This document shows, piece by piece, positions 1-12,300 of a DNA stretch of 64,000 bases. The notes under the pieces are model-generated. The model was not told the origin of the DNA. It ran no database searches and was given only the letters and a program-made list of their open reading frames with translations. Position numbers and translations under genes: made by a program. Positions within the stretch are counted from its first letter, which is position 1. The number at the start of each line of letters is the position of its first letter. The stretch is taken from NCBI GenBank assembly GCA_903813345.2, contig CAIIXF020000006.1, positions 31,970,024 through 32,034,023 of the forward strand. Reading direction: 5' to 3'. The stretch comes from Owenia fusiformis. Lineage: Eukaryota; Annelida; Polychaeta; Sabellida; Oweniidae.

Positions 1-275
1 CACAACTTTTTGAGTTACAGCAAAAATCGTAAAAATGCATGTTTAATAGCCACCACCTTTAATAGCCACCACCTTTAAATCAACACTAAAATGTTGGCCA
101 TTTTGAATCCAGTGGCCATTTTCAAAATTGGCTTTCGAACAGATTTTGTACTCACAAGGCATATGCGTATAAAATATAAAGAATATTGGGCCATCAGAAT
201 AAGTGTTATGGCCCTGACAGATGGATGGAGGGAGGTATTCTCTATATCCCCCCAAACTTTGTTCGATGAGATATT
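1..275 (+). repeat. Family C element, right-end part (copy C1)
   Basis: The monomer text gagttacagcaaaaatcg is followed by ggatggaggg and the terminal hairpin 246-272 (tatatccc ... gatgagatat). It is truncated by the window start. Confidence 0.6.
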
Positions 276-427
276 AAAAAATACCTATTTAATAGAAAAC
301 AAAACAAAACAGCCACCAATGTGTGTTTCACACAATCAAGTAAAAATGACAACATTCAATGGGCAAAATCGACATATGCGCCACTGTATAGATATTCAAA
401 TAGTCCACACTGACTTCAGTTGTTCAG

Positions 428-2664
428 CTGGTGCCCAATGGTATGCTCCCAGAGCTGGCCCCTGAATGGTGCAAGAGCCTTAACCAGCCAATAGACATGC
501 CTTACTGGGAGTGTACTGCATGGAACATGATGGACGACACTGCTGACACAGAGCCCTGCCATAGACCACCTTGGGCTAAGCTCACTGCAGTTGATCTAGA
601 GAATGGACGCCAGCTATGGAGTGTAACTAATGGGTATACACCTGATGTTGGGGCTGATGAGGCTACTGAGGGTAGCAGGTATTGGATTTGTAATATGGGT
701 ATAAGAGGGAAACATACGAGTAAAAGAGAATGAGAATAATACAAAGAATTATTAAATAGATCTTCTGAACTTGTTGAATATTGCACAACAAATTAGTTAT
801 TTTATTGTTATATGATCCTCCAGAAGGTACATTTAAGCAGTTCAACAATTGTGAGATGGGAATGCCATGAAGTGTGTTTTAGCCAAGCATGAATCTTCCA
901 AAGAACCATTTAATAAGCCAAATACTAACTGCCCCTGTAATAGCCTATATTGCCCACACCTAACATTGACATACAACTCCTTATAGATGGACTGGAGGGG
1001 GTATCCTATTGACAGCAGGGGGGATAGTGATAGTATGTAATACAGAGGACAGACATCTAAGAGCACTGGACATCAACACTGGAGCAACACTCTATGAATC
1101 TGCTCAGCCAATGCCAGCTCATGCAGCAGGGGGACCCATTACATATAAAACAGGTAAACAGAATTCTCATTTACAAAGTGAATGATTTCTCATTAAGACT
1201 CACTATAATAATGCAGTCATTAACTGGCAAAGACAACTCCTGTTTGGCAAATCTGAATCATTTCTGCTATTAAAACACATAGTGTGTAGTTGAATAAATA
1301 AGGCTAAAAGAAAATAATACTCTTTTAATTCATAAGTATTACAATAACTTTAAAAGTGAATTTTTTAAAAGTGACTCCTAAAAAAATGTTATTAAATTGT
1401 AATTCAAATGGTTCACTAGAAAAGAAGTAATGTCATTAACTCTCAACTTTGCAGATAGCCTTAAGTAAGGAGGTATTAAAAATAGGACCCACGGTCCTGT
1501 GCTCACACAGTTTGGAACCTTCAGAGGAATGTATATCCTGACTTTCAAACAAAAATATTGATTTGGATTTGTAGTCTCGAACTTTAAGAAACTTAGACAG
1601 CACAGTTGTGTGACCTAGTTTGATGACCTTTGACCTTGAAAATTTTACTTATTTAGAGCTCAGTAAGGTCTTTTGTGTTTAAGCTGACCAAAATTTACAT
1701 CCAAAAATCAATTTGAAAAATCAACTTTTTTGACCTTTCAAAGGTCACTGAAGGTCAAATCCTAAAACTAATGTCAGATTTGAACTCCTGGTAACTTGTA
1801 GATGATTTTCAAAAAAATAATTGGTCAAATTGAAGCAAGTTGAAAAATAACTTATCTTTACTGTTTTTTTACGTCAAATATCTCAAAAATGGTAAAAATT
1901 TGATGCTGACATATACTGAGCAATATGTAGGGAATGCTTAAATCTAGTTATGATGTAATTCATTGCAAGAAATGATCAAGTATAAGGCAAACTTTGAGAA
2001 ACTTGTCAATCACAAAACCTGCCATTGACTTTATACATAAGAAAGTTTCCTGAAAATGACATAGTCCTACTTTTTGTCAAATTTTATAGAGTAAACACCA
2101 AAACCTGTAATTCCAAGAGCTTTGAAATCTTCAGAGGACATAAGTTGCATATACACCAACTACTACAAGTTATTTGAAAGTTCTACTTCTCGAAAACCGG
2201 GCGAACTTGGGAAATGGCGATGATAAGTCAAATAGGCATTATGGATATGCATAAAATGACTGTGGATATGACTCAATCTGAATAGCAGTTTTAATTTGTG
2301 CAGCCAATGTTGACGGACGGACGGACGGACCAACGGACGGACGCCTGGTCGATCCCATAGGCTCACTGTGTGAGCCAAAAATTACAAAACAAGCTAAATA
2401 TTCTTTTTAATTTTTTTAAAGGATGGACTTCGAAACTTATATTTTCAAATGAAACACCAGGCAGATATCTATATGTGAGCTGTATGCTTTAATAAGTGAC
2501 ATAAACAATTATTCTTATGTAACAATAATTTTGTCCTTGTAGGTGGAAAACAGTATATTGTCACAACAGCAGGTGGCCACAACATGTTTGGAATGCCTGT
2601 AGAAAACAGAATACGTAGCGACTATCTCTATGCATACGCCCTACCTGATGCACCCACCGAATAA
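428..2664 (+). CDS. PQQ-dependent glucose-dehydrogenase-like quinoprotein, 3' exons (partial)
   Basis: Three exons join in frame: 428-678, 987-1153 and 2543-2664, ending in TAA, for 179 residues. Splice sites are ttcag/CTG, AG/gtatt, tatag/A, ACAG/gtaaa and tgtag/GT; the phases (2, then 1) agree across both introns. The product has features of the C-terminal beta-propeller blades of membrane-type PQQ glucose dehydrogenases: LTAVDLENGRQLWS, then TGGGILLTAGGIVIV, RALDINTGATLY, AGGPITYKT and the near-terminal GGKQYIVTTAGGHNMFG followed by YLYAYALPDAP. The family oxidises aldose sugars with pyrroloquinoline quinone; that activity is known for bacterial members and only inferred here. Upstream exons, including any membrane segments, lie outside the window, so the first exon may extend differently at its 5' side. 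Intron 2 holds a family E repeat. The gene converges on the POLD1 fragment, with only 685 bp between the two coding ends. Confidence 0.8.
1488..2396 (+). repeat. Family E element, copy E1 (dehydrogenase intron 2)
   Basis: The left end has half-hairpin GCTCACACAGT near 1501. Monomers contain gacctttcaaaggtcactga and caagttgaaaaa. The right end has (GGAC)n-type gacggacggacggac, then hairpin 2360-2376 (GGCTCAC / GTGAGCC), then aaaaat. Confidence 0.75.
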
Positions 2665-3349
2665 ATTAGTGATGAACACATATGTTTCATAAGAAAGCAT
2701 AGAGGACATTGAAAAATGTTGATTATAGACCCTTTGCTATAAAATCTTTAGACTTTATGGATATTTTCATATCAAAACACATACATATGCGACTTAGATT
2801 TTCTCTAGTCAGATTTAAAAAAATACAATGCTATGGAAAATCAATTTATTGATTATGTTGAAACTGTTGTCAGGAATAATAACAATTTGTGAAGAGATGT
2901 AGCATATGTTCCAGTACTTTTCAATTCAAGAAAATCCTTGAAAATTTGAAATCAAACCATGAAAAATGTGCCTGGATGACAGTACAGCACAAAAGTTGTG
3001 ACAAAATATGCCTGTAAAATATATGGAATATACAGTATACCCATAAAGTATTGCTAACATTCATAACAAACAAAATACAATATGTAAAGATTACATCACT
3101 ATGATGTGAAATATGCCCGAATACTGCCAATATAGGCCGACCTTGGCAGGCCCTATATTTGGGCAAGAACAAAAAACTGATGATGTATGACATACCTTTA
3201 TTCCGGTGGCTAATTTGTATCAATGATGTCACACATCTGTGTGCAAGTCCCAAAATACTGGTGGATATTGCCCACCTACTTTCCCCATACAAATGCTTCT
3301 CTTGGTATGTAACACACTACAATATAGCAATTGATATGTCAAGTCTTAC

Positions 3350-6300
3350 TTCTTTCTTGCAGACAGTAAATGCTCCAATATTTCTGGCAGCAGTCCTTTT
3401 CTCACAGAACTTTTCACAAAATAATTCCCTGATGGAGTCTTGATGAATTCATCCTCTGTCAGTCTGAAGAAAGTAAAATGAAATTTATAGAATCAATGAA
3501 AATGTTGATTTGAAGAAGTGTTGTGCTCTCCCTTACTTTCCTCAAATCAGTGCAAAATTCAATTCTACTCTACTCACCCCTCTTTAATTTTGCTGTTAGT
3601 CTGAAGAAGGGAGGTGTAGCAGAGATTGTGGGCCATCATGATGCTTGGATATAGAGAGGAGAAATCTAGTGTTGCAATAGGAGAGTCATAGTAGCTGAAA
3701 ATAACAATAGCTGCATTAATCTGCATACATCATACACTTTAAGTTGGCCAAAGCAGCAATCAGTTTAAACAAGTTTTATTCTACATGCACTCATACTAGT
3801 ATTCTGTGATTCTGCGTCGCCGCAGAAAAACCGCAGAAATTTGCATTTTCATTATTTTTGCAGAATTTTTGTTTTGGCACGGAATTTCGCGGAAAACATG
3901 ATTTTTCCAGTCAACCATCTCATCTCATATTTTTCACTCACCTAAACACCCAAAGACTCCGCTCGTTTGTTGTCAGATACTTGTGTTTTGTCAGATTTTC
4001 AAGAGGAAATCTGAAATCTGTTTTAAATTCTTGAACTTCCGCCATTGCACTTAGAGGTAAGACTGCGTCTAACATAATCGCGAAATTTGAAACCAATGAC
4101 CGTCCCTCGTAATTGTTTCGCAATAATATGTCTAATATTGTATTTTATGGTATTCTAACGCAATAAATCATGCTTCTTCTTGCGTTTTACTTCGCCATAT
4201 ATTAATAGACGACATCTGAATTCCCTGCATATTGATCTGGAATTTCGTGATAGTTCGAATTTCGTGATAGTTCACAAGTGAGCATTTGGTAAGTTTTGTC
4301 GCTAATTAATTAACATTGCATCTGGTTTTATTACTGTAGTTGTCCATTATCACTGAATCAAGCAGCATGAGTGGATTTCAAGAATTGTTTATTTTGTGGA
4401 GAAAATTATTGATTTTAGCAAGAATTTCATTTTTTGCACATACTTGTACCACAAAATTTCACTTTTCCCCATGCAGAATTTGGTGCAGAATTTTAGATTT
4501 CATGCAGAATTTGGTGCAGAATTTGGCTTTTTCATGCAGAATTTCTGCGCAGAATTTGCATTTTTCTCATGCAGAAAATTAGGATGTACAGTATGTACAT
4601 GTATTTGGGTTAATTAATGTAAAGAGAGTATGCAAACAATAAGGAATCAAAAGGTGTAAGGAAATAAAATAGTACCAGGGGTACTGGGCTCACATGGTCT
4701 TGAATTAACAGTTTTCTGGACAGAAAGTCTAAATTGGTACCTAAAAAATTACCAAGAATGTCCAATTACTAAGCATTTGTCAACTTTTGTACCAAGAAAC
4801 ATTCCAGACAAAATTACATCATAAGACAATTGTTAACAGTTACATGGGTTTTAACATTGCAAGGACACCTGGAATTATTTCAAAAATGGCAGCCATTTTT
4901 GAACTGGGAGTTATAAGGGGAATTTCTGTATTGATGTTGAACAGAAATAACTTAAAATGGGAATCATCAACAAAGGTTATAAAAGTGCAGACAGGCAGAC
5001 AAAAGTGAATTTCCTCGACAAAAATGGTGGGCATATTGAAAATAGGCAAGCTTTTGAACTAGGAGTCATAGGAAGTTTTCTTGTGTTGTTAATTAACAAA
5101 AGTAACTTAAAACTAGAATCATATTGAAAGAGGTTTGGCTTTAAAGCTATTGACAAGACTTAAATCCAAAAATGGCAGACAATTAAGAAGCGAATATTAA
5201 TACTTTTTGCCAATTTTTTCTTACACAATTATTTCATAAAACTACTGGTTACAATGACATGGGCTTTTACAATGCAAGACACATGATATTATTCATGAAC
5301 CTAGCCAATGGTCTAAAAGTGAATTTTGTGTGACAAAGATGGCAGTCACTTTGAAAATAGGCGAGCTTTTGAATCAGGAGTCATAACAAGGTTTCCGATA
5401 TTGATGTTGAACAAAAATAACTTAAAACGGGAATCTTATCTAATCCACAGGTTTTAGAATGTGCCACTATTTTTTTTGATGGAAAGATAGACTGACAGAG
5501 AGACAGACAGGCGGACAAGTGAATAATTGCAAAAGCCCACCATGTGAGCTAACAAGGCACAGACATGAACAATATCGTACCTAAAACACAGCATTGTGGT
5601 CTTGTTGACCAAGAAAGCAAGATGGCCGCAGAAAAGTTAATCAGCTCTAGAACTTATCACTGTGTAACATATGTAAAAATTTGGACGGTTTGGCTGGAAA
5701 CCTGTAGACAAGTCTTGAAAGTGAAGATTTTAGGACGGAAAATCCAAAATTGGCCACCTTAAAATTTACCCAGAATGCCCAAAAACCAATCAGTTCTTGA
5801 CGTTGATATGTAGAAACATCCCTGCAAATTTCAGATGAATCCCTCAAATGGTTTGGCTGAAAATCTGTAGACAAGTCTTGAAAGTGAAGATTTTAGGACA
5901 GAAAATCCAAAATGGCCACCTTAAGATTTACCCAGAATGCCCAAAAACTAATCAGTTCTTGACGTTGATATGTAGAAACATCCCTGAAAATTTCAGATGA
6001 ATCCCTCAAATGCACCCTATGCAGACAGAGCCTGTGGGAAATATTGGGTGCGGCGCAAATGAGCGGAGGGTGCGGAGCTAACGGTCATTTTTGAATTTAA
6101 AATTGGGATATTTCTGAAACTAAGCCGTTTTGGGACTTCAAATATACCAAGATATCTGTATTTGACACCAAATATCAGTAAAATTGTGAAAATAGTAGTG
6201 CAATTCATTTTATAGCGACGCAGTATGCCTTAAACATTTCCCAGACCTATATATTTTGAGACTATCCTTTTAATACTGCGTCCCCAGCATTCATAAAAAA

Positions 6301-9300
6301 TGGTGTTCAAGATACACTACCCATGCAAATTATTTTTGCATCTTGGAAGCCAGGCAGTATCTGTGTGATTTTATAAAAATTCGGAAATGTTCTTCAGATA
6401 TGAGCCCCTCTAAATATTGGGTGCGGAGCTACGTTTATGGAGCTGCTCCGCACCCAATATTTAGAGGGGCTCATATCTGAAGAACATTTCCGAATTTTTA
6501 TAAAATCACACAGATACTGCCTGGCTTCCAAGATGCAAAAATAATTTGTATAGATAGTGCACCTTGAACACCATTTTTTATGAATGCTGGGGACTCAGTA
6601 TTAAAAGGATAATTTCAAAATATATAGGTCTGGGAAAGGTTTAAGGCACACTGCGTCGCTATAGAATGAATTGCGCTACTATTTTCACAATTGTATTGAT
6701 ATTTGGTGTCAAATACACATATCTTGGTATATTTGAAGTCCCAAAACGGCTTAGTTTCAGAAATATCCCAAAATTAAATTCAAAAATGACCGTTAGCTCC
6801 GCACCCTCCGCTCATTTGCTCCGCACCCAATATTTCCCACAGGCTCTGTCTGCATAGGGTGAAATGGTTTGGCTGGAAACCTGTAGACAAGTCTTGAAAG
6901 TGAAGATTTTAGGACGGAAAATCCAAAATGGCCACCTTTAGATTTACCCAGAATGCCCAAAAACTAATCAGTTCTTGACGTTGATATGTAGAAACATCCC
7001 TGAAAATTTCAGATGAATCCCTCAAAAGCTTTGGCTGGAAACCTGTAGACAAGTCTTGAAAGTAAAGATTTTAGGACGGAAAATCCAAAATGGCCACCTT
7101 AAAATTTGCCCAAAAACTAATCAGTTCTTGACGTTGATATGTAGAAACATCCCTGAAAATTTCAGATGAATCCCTCAAATTGTTTGGCTGAAAACCTGTA
7201 GACAAGTCTTGAAAGTGAAGATTTTAGGACGGAAAATCCAAAATGGCCACCTTAAAATTTACCCAGAATGCCCAAAAACTAATCAGTTCTTGACGTTGAT
7301 ATGTAGAAACATCCCTGAAAGGTTCAGATGAATCCCTCAAATGGTTTAGCTGGAAACCTGTAGACAAGTCTTGAAAGTGAAGATTTTAGGACGGAAAATC
7401 CAAAATGGCCACCTAAAGATTTACCCAGAATGCCCAAAAACTAATCAGTTCTTGACGTTGATATGTAGAAACATCCCTGAAAATTTCAGATGAATCCCTC
7501 AAATGGTTTGGCTGGAAACCTGTAGACAAGTCTTGAAAGTGAAGATTTTAGGACGGAAAATCCAAAATGGCCACCCTAAGATTTACCCAGAATGCCCAAA
7601 AACTAATCAGTTCTTGACGTTGATATGTAGAAACATCCCTGAAAATTTCAGATGAATCCCTCAAATGGTTTTTGGCTGGAAACCTGTAGACAAGCTGAAA
7701 AGTGAGAAGCCACCCGCCCTCCGCCCGCCCGTCAAGCTGACTACAATATCGTACCTTTTGTTAGGTACGATAAAAACATAAGAATGAGTGCATGGCCATC
7801 TGGGTAAACTTCATCATGTGTATTTCTGTCTTCTTATTTGTATGCTTATATCACCACACATTTGTATGGTAGTAACTTACCCTTTCTCAGGCTCAATGAC
7901 AGTTGCACCAGTGAACTCATCCCCAGCTTCAGACTTGTGGGCAGGTAGCACCAAATCCTGGGTGATGGCCTACAGTTACATAGTCAACAATTTAATACAT
8001 GTACGAGAAGAGGAGAACATGTACATCACTAATCTGAGTTAATATGGCATCAGCACATTCAATCTTAAACAAATCTCACAACTTGTATTTGAGTATTTTT
8101 TACAAAATTTTGAATTGATTGAGCAGCTATAGTGCTTATTCCTTCACCAACAAGGCAATATGACACACTATTCCATAAAACACTGGCCTCTACATCTATA
8201 TCATAATTGTTGTCAGTTATCATGTACATTGTCACAATCAGTCAAAATCTGGAAATGGTAGAATTGACTCTAGTGGCAAGAGGCATTTAGAATTTAAATG
8301 AGTGCATACATGTCTCAATAGCTGGGAGACAACTTTGATCTGCTGTCCTCTAGATAGCAGGTAAGACATGGGCACACCAGTAACTCTTGCCATCTCCATG
8401 TAATTTGTGATAGACATCAACTTGTCCAGTAGCTTCAGAGGCAGCATTGCATCTTTCAGGCAATACACGGCCAAACGACGCCTTGTCTGATCACTTTCAT
8501 TCTGCAAATTGGAATTCATTTTATGCATAAAACTACAACGCTGTCAGACTGAGGGTAATAACCATTTTTGACTTTAAACATTAATGATGGAAATAGAAGC
8601 TGCATTTTCTGAGCATCCCTAAAAGTTAGGGTTTAAATGTCTTCAGTATGTTATATTTGTCAAACTAATAAATGATATAGATATTATTCAAGCTGACTTC
8701 AAGACATCCATTCAAACTGATGAGTTTTTGGGTAGTTTAAGCACTTTTCACTATCTATAATTTCAATTCAAATCACTCTTCAGATAGTCAAACAATATAG
8801 TTATACTTCAAATGGTCAGCTGAACAGATGGACAAACCAAAAGACAACTTCTCTATATCACATAGTTTAAAAGGTATTAACATGACAAAATGTCACCACC
8901 AAGTTGTCAGATTTGAACTTCTGAGAACTTGATTTTGAAAAAATTGGTCAATTTGAAGCAAGTTGAAAAGAAAGACCCTTTTTTGACCTTGGGAAGGTCT
9001 CAAAATCTCAAATCCAAAGTCAGATTTGAACTTCTTAGAACTTGTAGATGCTTTTGAATAAGGTCAGTCTAAACAGTATTTGTTAAGTTATTGGAACTTG
9101 TAACCACCACCAACCACCGTCACAAAAAGCGGAGACCATAACAATATCTCACCACTTTTGGTTGTGACATACCATATTCTCTGCAATTAGCGCCCATCCC
9201 CAATAAATATCTAGCAGTGGGTAATTCCCCCATCACACTACACTATAGGCCAGGATACAGCATGGGTTTTGGGAAGTTCAAGGGCCACTTGATAGACATA

Positions 9301-12300
9301 ATGTTTCTGAAAGATGACTTCATTTAGCATCAATTCATATATGTCTGGGTCTTTTTAGTTTGTGGACGAAGGATTCTGAGCATGACCCCCCTAGAATAAT
9401 ATTTCAGGGGGGTACTATATCATCATAAATAAAACTGCTCAGAATCCTTCGTCCACAAACTAAAAAGACCCAGACATATATGAATTGATGCTAAATGAAG
9501 TCATCTTTCAGAAACATTATGTCTATCAAGTGGCCCTTGAACTTCCCAAAACCCATGCTGTATCCTGGCCTACTAGTATTATCCCAAAATAGTCCATAAT
9601 GAATGAAGGAAATGTTGAAGTTAAGAATTTTGATCTAAAGATCGTCACATTTCTTATTTCTTTTTTCCATTTTTCTCTTTTCACATGACTTTCACACGAA
9701 AAATGATGATCTATCATCAAACTAGAAAAACAGCAACTCCACGGAGTAGCAAATCCCACCGAACAAAACACGTTTTGATAATAGGTGGCCATCTTGAACA
9801 GAGCATATCAGCTTCTAAAATTTAAACCAAATCTGTTTGCTGGTATTTTAGTTACCAAAGATTTTTACAAAAAATGGTGGCCATTTTGAAATATAGCTGC
9901 CATCTTGAATATTTCTAAAGTATATCTCATTTGTCCCTAGGTAGCAGCATATAAGATTTGTGTGTTTAGTAGTGTGTATACCTAAATCAATACAATCATT
10001 TGTTGATGGCTACTTTTTTTTGTTCCTTCGCAAATCTGTTGTGGATTGAGTTAATCAATGTTTTATTAGCTTATGGAATTTTTCATTTCTAGACGAAGCC
10101 ATATTAGGTCTTGTGAGATCTCATAACTTTCTAAAGTAAACATTCGATACAAACAACTCGCTATAGCAAAAAAATATGAACAGTCACATGACCTTTTTAT
10201 GCCAAATGAGCATTTAACGTACGAACATACAGTATGGGATTTTGGTTTAATTTCTGTTACCATATCGTACATTTCCAATTACCTTCCCTTAAGCAGTGGA
10301 AGATATTGTTGAACTCTGGTGCCCACATACGATATATGAACAATTAATCAAAGTCTAGAGTTTCCATGTCATATAAGTCTTTATTTATCAAATATCTAAG
10401 CATTATGTCGTAGTTTGATTCAATGAAAACTAATAAAAATTACACACCATCTGCCATCTTAAATGTGAAGGTAACGGCAGTTACCTTTCATTGATACTAA
10501 CCAGGATCAAAGATATTAGTAACATGTATTCCCTTTCAAAACTTGCCTTAGGATTGGGGTTGAAATAGGTTAATTAACAATCTGACACTCATAAATATTT
10601 CCTTACTTGCAGATCTGTTATGACAGAATGGTGTACATCTTCCTTCTGCTCTTGGAGGAAATGGTAGGACACAGCATTCAGACTGTATGACCTTAGTTTA
10701 TAGTCTCTCTGTAACACCTGCAGAAAAGGATGTAAAGCTGAACTAAACAAGGCACATGACCTGAACAAGATCACACCATCAAAAACCTCAAAATGGCCAC
10801 CAGAAAACTAGATGGCCACCCAAAAGTAAATCAGCTCTAGAACTTGATATCCCCTATCATGTGTGTGAATTTGCAGACCATCCGACAAGCGGTTTTCCTG
10901 AAATGGCGATAACAAGATTTTCCAAAAACCTTCAAAATGGCTGCCAGAAAACTAGATGGCCACCCAAAAGTAAATCAGCTCTAGAACTTGATATCCTCTA
11001 TTATGTGTGTGAATTTGCAGACCATCCGACAAGCGGTTTTCCTGAAATGGCGATGACAAGATTTTCCGAAAAACCTTCAAAATGGCCACCAGAAAACAAG
11101 ATGGCCGCCCAAAAGTTAATCAGCTCTAGAATTTGATATCCTCTATCATGTGTGCGAATTTGGACGACAAGTGGTTTTCCTGAAATGGCGATGACAAGAT
11201 TTTCCGAAAACTCTTCAAAATGGCTGACAGAAAACAAGATGCCCACCCAAAAGTTAATCAGCTCTAGAACTTGATATCCTCTATCAAGTGTGCGAATTTG
11301 GAGAAAATCTGATGAGTGGTTTTCCTGAAATGGCAGTGACAAAAAACGGGACGATCACAGTCATGATAACGATCACAACGATTATGACAACTATGATCCA
11401 TCGATGGTGTGATAAAAAACAGCAACTTTACAGAGTAGCAAATCCACTGAACAAAATATATGTTATCAAATCAGTCCTCACTTATCATTTTATGATAGAA
11501 ATAACAGTAGAAGTATCTCCTTTTTTTAACAAGACCATACTATACCTGTGACATGTATAACCCGATTGACCTGAAATATTAACTTGAAGTTATTGACTGT
11601 TTCAAATTCCTTACAAAAATTAGAGTCAAAATAATTATACCAAAAAATACTGGCCATTGTAATGTATCCAACCCTATTGAAAATTCATACGCAAACAGAA
11701 GTCATAAACTCACCTGTAGTAGGTCAAACTGCACCTTGCCTTCTGTGTTCACCACTTTATTCTCTCTCTTCCCCATCTGTCTTGATTGGATCATGGTCTC
11801 CTTTATCACTGTCTTTATGTCCTTTATCTTACCAAGGTATGGGAAATGGGCTATCTTAAGATTGTTTGCACGGTTTATGAGGTAAGGAAAGTCAAAGTTT
11901 TGTATATTGTAGCCAGTCACTACATCAGCATCCACCTCTCGCATAAAACCTGACCAGCTCTAAAAAAATATTTTCATTTAGTGTGTTTTCAGTAGGTTTG
12001 TCCAAGATTGCTTCCCTGGGACGTACTGTTTTTTTCAATGCTTGGACGGCGTTATTGAAAACACAGCATTTAGAGTGCAATATGCATCACTGTGTCTTGT
12101 TTGTTAATTTGTTGATCATCATCCAAAACTGGCTTGAAATAACAGATTCAATAGAATAGCCACTGGTGAACACAAGGATGCCATTCTGACAAACCTGTTG
12201 ATTTTGGATGAAACATTACTTAACAATACTTATTTAAATATCTTATTTTTCAAGAAAAGATTCTCACTAAAAACCTCTATTTTTATAGTAGGGGTCCATA

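Noticed and set aside
91-465. 124-codon open frame before the dehydrogenase exon
   Set aside because: It consists of family C repeat and intron sequence and overlaps the true exon in another frame.
3159-3443. Plus-strand frame overlapping the last POLD1 exon
   Set aside because: It is the antisense shadow of the POLD1 exon 3350-3463.
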